Assembly (NCBI GenBank): GCA_050258415.1
Contig: JBLMYS010000353.1
Coordinates: forward strand, 1 to 10,272
Origin: JAAXKN01 sp050258415
GTDB lineage: Bacteria; Bacteroidota; Ignavibacteria; Ignavibacteriales; SURF-24
Direction: 5' to 3'
Length of the DNA stretch: 10,272 bases
Of the stretch, positions 6,050-10,272 are shown in pieces; positions within the stretch are counted from its first letter, which is position 1, and every line of letters starts with the position of its first letter. Position numbers and translations under genes: made by a program. The notes under the pieces were generated by a model. The model worked only from the letters and a program-made list of their open reading frames with translations, ran no database searches and was not told where the DNA came from.

Positions 6050-6811
6050 ATGAAGATTGGTTTAGTACAATATAACCCGTCCTGGGAAAATAAAGAGGAT
6101 AATAAAATTAAACTGGATAATCTGGTCGGGAAATCCGGAGAAAATTATTCGCTTTTGATTTTTCCCGAAATGACTCTCACGGGCTTTACTATGAATTCCG
6201 AAAAATTTGCCGAGGAAGATGGCGGCAGCTCCTGCCGGTACTTTTCAGACCTCGCCAAAAGACTTAATACTGAAATTATCGCGGGCTTCATAGAAAAAAC
6301 CGATTCTAAAATCTATAACAGCCTGGTCCATTACGATACCAGCGGCGCCTTGAAAAGTAAGTACAGGAAAATTCATCCTTTTTCTTTCTCCGGCGAAAAT
6401 GTTCACTATGCAAGAGGGGAAAAACCGGTTGTCTCTTCTATCGATAACTGGAAAATTGGCCTTTCTATCTGCTACGACCTCAGATTCCCTGAACTCTTCC
6501 GTACCTATGCCAAAGAAAAAGCCGAACTGATGGTCGTAATTGCAAACTGGCCCGTAAAAAGAATCGAACACTGGAAAGCCCTCCTAAAGGCCAGGGCAAT
6601 TGAAAACCAATGCTATATTGCCGCGGTTAACCGCGTAGGCTCCGACCTGGGTAATGAGTATAACGGCTTTAGCAGCATAATTTCACCCCTGGGAGAGGAA
6701 CTCATTGCAATCGCCGGTAAAGAAACAATATCCGGAGTGGATATTAGCCTGGAGACACTGATGGATGTGAGGAAAAGACTCCCTTTCCTTAATGATATGT
6801 TTTTATTCTGA
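6050..6811 (+). CDS. yafV: Omega-amidase, YafV-type nitrilase-superfamily carbon-nitrogen hydrolase
   Basis: The 253-residue product has the full nitrilase Glu-Lys-Cys set: E40 in IFPEM, K107 in KYRKIHPF and nucleophile C141 in SICYDLRFPE, plus E116 in SGENVHYARG at the usual second-glutamate position. The stretch VIANWPVKRIEHWKALLKAR and then IENQCYIAAVNRVGSD is characteristic of E. coli YafV and eukaryotic Nit2. These hydrolyse alpha-ketoglutaramate or alpha-ketosuccinamate, products of glutamine and asparagine transaminases, to the keto acid and ammonia. It should be cytosolic and act in metabolite repair or methionine salvage. The ATG at 6050 is chosen because it starts the conserved MKIGLVQYNPSW strand; an in-frame TTG at 5996 would add 18 non-conserved residues and coincides with the promoter. 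No Shine-Dalgarno site is seen in the A/T-rich leader. Confidence 0.9.
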   Translation: MKIGLVQYNPSWENKEDNKIKLDNLVGKSGENYSLLIFPEMTLTGFTMNSEKFAEEDGGSSCRYFSDLAKRLNTEIIAGFIEKTDSKIYNSLVHYDTSGALKSKYRKIHPFSFSGENVHYARGEKPVVSSIDNWKIGLSICYDLRFPELFRTYAKEKAELMVVIANWPVKRIEHWKALLKARAIENQCYIAAVNRVGSDLGNEYNGFSSIISPLGEELIAIAGKETISGVDISLETLMDVRKRLPFLNDMFLF

Positions 6812-6882
6812 CTTAATTGCTGCTTTGAAGGAATACTGAATCTGAACTTAATAGTTCTTTATAAATAAATTGGAAATAGGAA

Positions 6883-7068
6883 ATGTCACTAAAAAAATCA
6901 GCTTACAATGAATGGTCAATCCAAAAGGGAGATTATGTAAGAAAAGACCTTTCAAAAGATGATATGATTTACAATAACAGGATGAGCCCTATGTTAAAGA
7001 CCGCCATTTCTGGGCTTGTACTGCTTGCAATTGTTCTGGCAATTGTGCTGAAGATTCAGCATTTCTAA
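6883..7068 (+). CDS. Small single-pass membrane protein, function unknown
   Basis: The 61-residue product has a charged polar N-terminal half (SAYNEWSIQKGDYVRKDLSKDD) and one hydrophobic segment at about residues 40-56 (AISGLVLLAIVLAIVL), ending KIQHF. There is no cleavable signal. The layout fits a tail-anchored or single-span inner-membrane protein, with the N-terminal half probably cytoplasmic. I do not recognise the family. Weak translation signals (GGA at 6872-6874 and AGGAA adjoining the ATG) support the start. It lies 71 bases after the omega-amidase and converges on the purine nucleoside phosphorylase gene, with a long inverted repeat between them. The clean partition into charged head and membrane segment argues for a real gene, but short length keeps confidence moderate. 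Confidence 0.62.
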   Translation: MSLKKSAYNEWSIQKGDYVRKDLSKDDMIYNNRMSPMLKTAISGLVLLAIVLAIVLKIQHF

Positions 7069-7101
7069 GCCTGACCTGTTACACTCTTTTTAATTCCCCC
7101 A

Positions 7102-7144
7102 TATTACGACTGGTTGATTAAATCTTTAATCAACCAGCGTAATA
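7102..7144. terminator. 20-bp inverted repeat across the purine nucleoside phosphorylase stop codon
   Basis: CTGGTTGATTAAA (7110-7122) is the exact reverse complement of 7125-7137, with only TC between. Pairing extends outward through TATTACG (7102-7108) and CGTAATA (7138-7144) after one bulged A at 7109, giving 20 bp in all. The minus-strand TAA (7126-7128) lies in the inner arm. The element lies between convergent genes and may end transcription from both sides, but neither direction has a proper T tract, so its terminator role is inferred from position. Confidence 0.6.
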
Positions 7145-7950
7145 ACTTTCTTTATCAGACTCTCAAACGTATGCTTTACCCTGTTTGCCGTTTCAGTTAC
7201 ATCATTGTGTGAAAGCTTTACCGGCGAAATTCCTGCCGCAAAGTTCGTGATGCATGTTATTGCGGTTGCGTCCATCCCTAAGTATGAGGCGTATACAGCT
7301 TCGTGAACAGTAGACATTCCCACGGCATCAGCTCCAAACCTTCCCATCATCTTGATCTCGGCTGGTGTCTCATAGCTCGGTCCCTTGGCATAATAGTAAA
7401 CACCCTCCCTTAAGTAAATCTTTTCCTCAAGCGCGGCCTTGCGTATCTTGTCGTTTAAGACAGGGGAGGGAAACGAGAGTATCCTCTCTTTTGCTTCAAC
7501 CGGAATTGTCCCTATCAGCTGGCTTAACTCTTTTTTTATGTTAACCGAATTAAATGAAACGTTCAGCATCAGATCCCCGGGAACAAAATTCGGATTAATG
7601 CCGCCTGCCGCGTTTGTTAAGATTACTTTCCTGCAGCCAAGCTTGTGAGCCAGGAAAACCGGCAGTACACACTCGCTTATTTTATAACCCTCATAAAAGT
7701 GAATCCTTCCCTGGAACAACATCAGCTTTTTATCATTGTACAGGGAAAAATGAATTTTTCCCTCATGCCCCGGCACTGTCGAAGGTGGATATCCGGGCAG
7801 CGACGTGGTGCTGATGGTTTTTATCGTATCAACACTTTCTGCAAATTCACCAAGACCACTGCCAAGTATTAGAGCAATATCAGGCGTAAAGGGAGCGAGA
7901 TCTTTTACTGCATCTGTTAGACTTTGATATTTATTATTTAAGTTTATCAT
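7126..7950 (-). CDS. punA: Purine nucleoside phosphorylase, trimeric (class I) type
   Basis: The 274-residue product fits the trimeric purine nucleoside phosphorylase family, which splits purine (deoxy)nucleosides with phosphate into base and (deoxy)ribose-1-phosphate. Phosphate-site motifs are ILGSGLG (S31), VPGHEGK (H62) and FQGRIHFYEGY (R82, H84). LTNAAGGINP (111-120) follows. The base site shows GPSYETPAEI (E194), GADAVGMSTVHEA (M212, S213) and ITNFAAGIS (N236), and H248 in LSHNDV is at the ribose 5'-hydroxyl position. Asn rather than Asp at 236 and Ser rather than Thr at 213 point to inosine/guanosine specificity over methylthioadenosine. It is cytosolic. It is the last gene of a three-gene salvage operon, 44 bases after tdk, with AGGG close before the ATG. 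The final codons form part of an inverted repeat. Confidence 0.94.
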   Translation of the reverse strand: MINLNNKYQSLTDAVKDLAPFTPDIALILGSGLGEFAESVDTIKTISTTSLPGYPPSTVPGHEGKIHFSLYNDKKLMLFQGRIHFYEGYKISECVLPVFLAHKLGCRKVILTNAAGGINPNFVPGDLMLNVSFNSVNIKKELSQLIGTIPVEAKERILSFPSPVLNDKIRKAALEEKIYLREGVYYYAKGPSYETPAEIKMMGRFGADAVGMSTVHEAVYASYLGMDATAITCITNFAAGISPVKLSHNDVTETANRVKHTFESLIKKVITLVD

Positions 7951-7994
7951 ATTCCCTGATTCTGCTTATTAAAGAAAATTGCGCCTGAAATTGT

Positions 7995-8567
7995 TTATTC
8001 CGGAATGTAATGACACTTCCTGCAGCGGGCTTCGTAACTGTCTGCCGCACCTACAATGACCCTCTCGGCTGAGTGAATCGTACGCTGCGTCCTGTCGGCG
8101 GGATTTCCGCATACTACACATATGGCAAGAGTCTTTGTTATGTATTCTGCTATGGCAAGCATCTGTGGCATCGGCTCAAATGGCTGCGCCTTGTAATCCA
8201 GATCAAGACCCGCCACTACAACCCTCTTACCCTCGTCTGCAAGCGTGTTGCATACATCTACCAGGTCATTTGAGAAAAACTGCGCTTCATCTATCCCTAT
8301 AACCTGCGCGTCATCTGAAAGCTTTAGGATCTCCTGCGCGTTGTCTATCAGTATCGATGGGAGCGACTGCTCGCTGTGCGAGACGATTTCGGTATCAGAA
8401 TACCTGGTATCAATTCTCGGCTTGAATATCTTAACGTTCTGCCTGGCTATCTTAGCCCTCCTCAGACGCCTTATCAGCTCCTCGGTCTTTCCACTGAACA
8501 TGCAGCCTGCAATAACTTCAATCCAGCCCGTTTCCTTGGGAGTTGAATGCGGGGTAAATTCCATCAT
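7995..8567 (-). CDS. tdk: Thymidine kinase (type II, zinc-containing)
   Basis: The 190-residue product is a standard-length bacterial thymidine kinase, which phosphorylates thymidine (and deoxyuridine) to the monophosphate with ATP. The P-loop is GCMFSGKT (21-28). The Walker-B-like GIDEAQFF (91-98) supplies the likely catalytic base E94. Zinc ligands are C150 and C153 (CVVCG) and C182 and C185 (CRKC). The C-terminal lasso region contains ERVIVGAADSYEARCRKCH, close to the family pattern. It is a cytosolic homotetramer in the family. Two adjacent ATGs offer a start; the first gives the reported product, and neither has a strong Shine-Dalgarno site. It sits between cdd (33-base gap) and the purine nucleoside phosphorylase gene, which supports a shared salvage transcript. 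Confidence 0.95.
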   Translation of the reverse strand: MMEFTPHSTPKETGWIEVIAGCMFSGKTEELIRRLRRAKIARQNVKIFKPRIDTRYSDTEIVSHSEQSLPSILIDNAQEILKLSDDAQVIGIDEAQFFSNDLVDVCNTLADEGKRVVVAGLDLDYKAQPFEPMPQMLAIAEYITKTLAICVVCGNPADRTQRTIHSAERVIVGAADSYEARCRKCHYIPE

Positions 8568-8600
8568 GTCTTTTTGAGCCTCTGACTAATTATTAAAATT

Positions 8601-9005
8601 TTACTTTTTTGCGCTTTCCAGATCTTCATCCTTAAAAGCGTAGGGGAGAAGTTCATCGATCTTCTTAACGTCTAATTCACCCTTGTGATTGATCATTATT
8701 ACATCAATGTTTCCGCATAAATCCTGCATTACCTGACGGCATGCTCCGCATGGAGGACAGAATCCCGGGGCGTCACTTGCAATTGCTATGGCTTTGAATT
8801 TCCTTTCGCCTTCAGATATAGCCTTGAAGACTGCCGTCCTTTCGGCACAGATTGTAAGCCCGTACGAGGAGGTCTCTATGTTCCCGCCAAGATAAACCTT
8901 CCCGTCTTCTGTCAACAGTGCCGCGCCAACATGAAACTTTGAGTACGTCGGAAGCGCTCTTCCTTTTGCCTCAACGGCTTTGTCTGCTAATTGCTTGTAT
9001 TCCAT
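8601..9005 (-). CDS. cdd: Cytidine deaminase
   Basis: With the ATG at 9005 the product is 134 residues, the usual length of the homotetrameric (Bacillus-type) cytidine deaminases that convert cytidine and deoxycytidine to uridine forms. The zinc site is clear: TICAERTAVFKA holds the first cysteine and the catalytic proton-shuttling glutamate, and CPPCGACRQVM gives the other two cysteines. YSKFHVGAALL and the GNIETSSYG loop are the substrate-binding segments. A TTG at 9029 would add eight residues, but the ATG has AGGGAAG three bases upstream and begins where Bacillus Cdd homology begins, so the shorter form is preferred. It is the first gene of the cdd-tdk-punA salvage operon and has a promoter candidate just upstream. 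Confidence 0.94.
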   Translation of the reverse strand: MEYKQLADKAVEAKGRALPTYSKFHVGAALLTEDGKVYLGGNIETSSYGLTICAERTAVFKAISEGERKFKAIAIASDAPGFCPPCGACRQVMQDLCGNIDVIMINHKGELDVKKIDELLPYAFKDEDLESAKK

Positions 9006-9026
9006 TTTCTTCCCTAAATATTTATC

Positions 9027-9034
9027 CAAAAATA
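9027..9034 (-). promoter_or_regulatory. Alternative -7 element (TAnnTTTG) upstream of cdd
   Basis: Minus-strand TATTTTTG is a full match to the Bacteroidota -7 consensus and would give a leader of roughly 15 bases carrying the AGGGAAG ribosome site. No TTG occurs at the expected 17-23 bases upstream, so it is half a promoter at best. Confidence 0.3.
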
Positions 9035-9041
9035 GGCCATC

Positions 9042-9070
9042 ATTATACTAAATCCGCCGCTTAACTGCAA
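9042..9070 (-). promoter_or_regulatory. Candidate promoter of the cdd-tdk-punA operon (TTG...TATAAT type)
   Basis: On the minus strand TTGCAG (9070-9065) is followed after exactly 17 bases by a perfect TATAAT (9047-9042), placed between the glycosidase stop at 9079 and the cdd ATG at 9005. It would start transcription near 9035. A competing -7 element of the TAnnTTTG type lies slightly downstream (9034-9027). Confidence 0.45.
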
Positions 9071-9078
9071 AATTATTT

Positions 9079-10272
9079 CTACTTTACAAGATTCATTTTC
9101 TTGGTCTCACTGTAGCTCCCGGCCTTTAACTCGTATATGTAAACGCCGCTTGGAAGACTGCCGGCGTCAAAACTGACTTCATAATTTCCCTTCGGCTTTT
9201 CTTCATCTGCTAATATCGCTACTTTACGCCCTAAAATGTCGTAAACCGTAAGCTTTACATAAGACTTTTCTGCAATTGTAAACTTGATTTTTGTCGCGGG
9301 ATTAAAAGGATTTGGATAGTTCTGATCAAGACCGAACTTCATTGCCTTGCTGTTGTCGCGTACATCTGTAAGCAGGCTTATATTGTTTGCCGTTATTTTG
9401 TAGGAGCTGTCAGCATATGCCTTAAGCTGAATAAAAAGTGTGTGAAGAGTATTATCAAAAAAGAATCCTTCATTGCTCTTCTTCAATTCTGCCATCGAAG
9501 ACTGGGAATTGATACTTCTGCCGTTTATTATGACAGATTCAGGCTTATCTGAAATTAAATGGACCTCTGCCAGGTAAGTCCTGAAAAGTGGCTTTCCTGT
9601 GTAGCTCCCCTGTGACTCTCCAATCGTAACTTCAAGCGAGTTCCCTTTGTCTGAACTTACGGTCCTCTGCGAAAAAAATGTCTGGCTGAACTGCCCATTC
9701 CGGTACGAAAGAGTCTTGCCGTCATCTTCATATAGCTTGAAATTTCCGGGGTTATCTATGGATGGATACACCCTGAGAAGCAAAGTGTCTGAAGGCATCT
9801 CTTCTGTATTATTAACTACGGGCTGCATCGGTATTATACTTCCCATTTTTATAAATACCGGAAGCTTTCCGACCGGAGCTGACACTGTAATTGTCTGGCT
9901 CCCATTATAAATGTGGTCATCAAAGAAATCAACCCATGATCCTTCCGGCAGATAGACACTCTTCGAAGTCTGTCCTTCCGTAACAACAGGGGAGACCAGC
10001 ATGGAGCTTCCCCACATATAGGACGAGCTCATATTGTAAAGCTTCTCATCCGATGGATAATCGAAGAATAACGGTCGCGCCAGTGGCATGCCCGTCGTGT
10101 GGTTTTCATATGCCATCGTGTAAATGTAGGGGATTAGCTGGTATCTGAGCCGGATGAATTTCCGGCTTATTTCTTCTGTTTCAGATCCGAAAATCCACGG
10201 TTCTGTGGATTGTCCGGTTCCATGGGCGCGCGTAATGGGGCAGAAGCATCCGAACTCCATCCACCTTGCGTA
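9079..10272 (-). CDS. Glycoside hydrolase family 31 enzyme with T9SS sorting domain, C-terminal part (5' end outside window)
   Basis: The frame is open to the right edge, giving the last 397 residues. It begins YARWMEFGCFCPITRAHG, the end of the GH31 catalytic barrel (typical form RWxQxGAFxPxxRxHg). The GH31 strand/helix block KFIRLRYQLIPYIYTMAYE and MPLARPLFFDYPSD follow, then a beta-rich region with PEGSWVDFFDD, PVFIKMGSIIP and a DUF5110-like YPSIDNPGNFKLYEDDG (about 169-185). GH31 includes alpha-glucosidases and alpha-xylosidases; the catalytic acids and specificity residues are outside the window. The last ~85 residues are a T9SS type A sorting domain: NYPNPFNPATKIKF, LTVYDILGRKVAIL, SGVYIYELKAG and a final basic tail. 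The enzyme is therefore probably exported across the outer membrane and kept on the surface or released. An internal ATG at 10260 is not the start. Confidence 0.93.
   Translation of the reverse strand, partial: YARWMEFGCFCPITRAHGTGQSTEPWIFGSETEEISRKFIRLRYQLIPYIYTMAYENHTTGMPLARPLFFDYPSDEKLYNMSSSYMWGSSMLVSPVVTEGQTSKSVYLPEGSWVDFFDDHIYNGSQTITVSAPVGKLPVFIKMGSIIPMQPVVNNTEEMPSDTLLLRVYPSIDNPGNFKLYEDDGKTLSYRNGQFSQTFFSQRTVSSDKGNSLEVTIGESQGSYTGKPLFRTYLAEVHLISDKPESVIINGRSINSQSSMAELKKSNEGFFFDNTLHTLFIQLKAYADSSYKITANNISLLTDVRDNSKAMKFGLDQNYPNPFNPATKIKFTIAEKSYVKLTVYDILGRKVAILADEEKPKGNYEVSFDAGSLPSGVYIYELKAGSYSETKKMNLVK

Noticed and set aside
6844..6857. GAACT-TAAT-AGTTC palindrome after the omega-amidase gene
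   Set aside because: Five weak base pairs in A/T-rich DNA with only a mixed T/A tail; could arise by chance.

Overview
The window looks like chromosomal DNA of a member of the Bacteroidota/Chlorobi group, most likely Ignavibacteria. The strongest evidence is the C-terminal type IX secretion (T9SS) sorting domain on the glycoside hydrolase at the right edge, with the NYPNPFNPATKI signature common in that lineage. Supporting signs are a TTG-N23-TAnnTTTG promoter of the Bacteroidota type, and a mix of genes with good Shine-Dalgarno sites and A/T-rich leaders without one. Taxonomy is inferred; no rRNA or tRNA gene is present.

Left third (+ strand): the 3' end of the translational GTPase gene bipA/typA, whose stop codon lies inside a perfect hairpin followed by two more hairpins; a complete cytosolic aminoacyl-histidine dipeptidase (pepD) ending in a textbook intrinsic terminator; and a long-chain-fatty-acid--CoA ligase-like AMP-forming enzyme. 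A nested GC-rich palindrome (REP-like and/or terminator) separates the ligase from the convergent genes that follow.

Middle: the least ordinary part. A minus-strand pair encodes a secreted protein resembling the surface-adhesin-E domain and, two bases after its stop, a small free-standing SET-domain protein, predicted to be a lysine methyltransferase. Divergent from them is a protein of nine ungapped 24-residue YwqK/MORN_2-type repeats with a C-terminal membrane anchor. A 14-bp perfect palindrome sits between the divergent genes. The shared function of this locus, if any, is unknown. It is followed on the + strand by a YafV-type omega-amidase of the nitrilase superfamily with its own promoter, and by a 61-residue single-pass membrane protein.

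Right third (- strand): a compact nucleoside-salvage operon, cytidine deaminase -> thymidine kinase -> trimeric-type purine nucleoside phosphorylase. It has a promoter candidate upstream of cdd and a 20-bp inverted repeat across the phosphorylase stop codon. Upstream of cdd, and running off the window, is the C-terminal part of a glycoside hydrolase family 31 enzyme with the T9SS tail, so probably an exported or cell-surface alpha-glycosidase.

No gene-free stretch exceeds 300 bases; the longest gap is about 156 bases, between the divergent genes around 4837-4992. No CRISPR array, IS element, tRNA or riboswitch was seen. I found no convincing wholly new system; the 3998-5916 locus is the best candidate for something undescribed.
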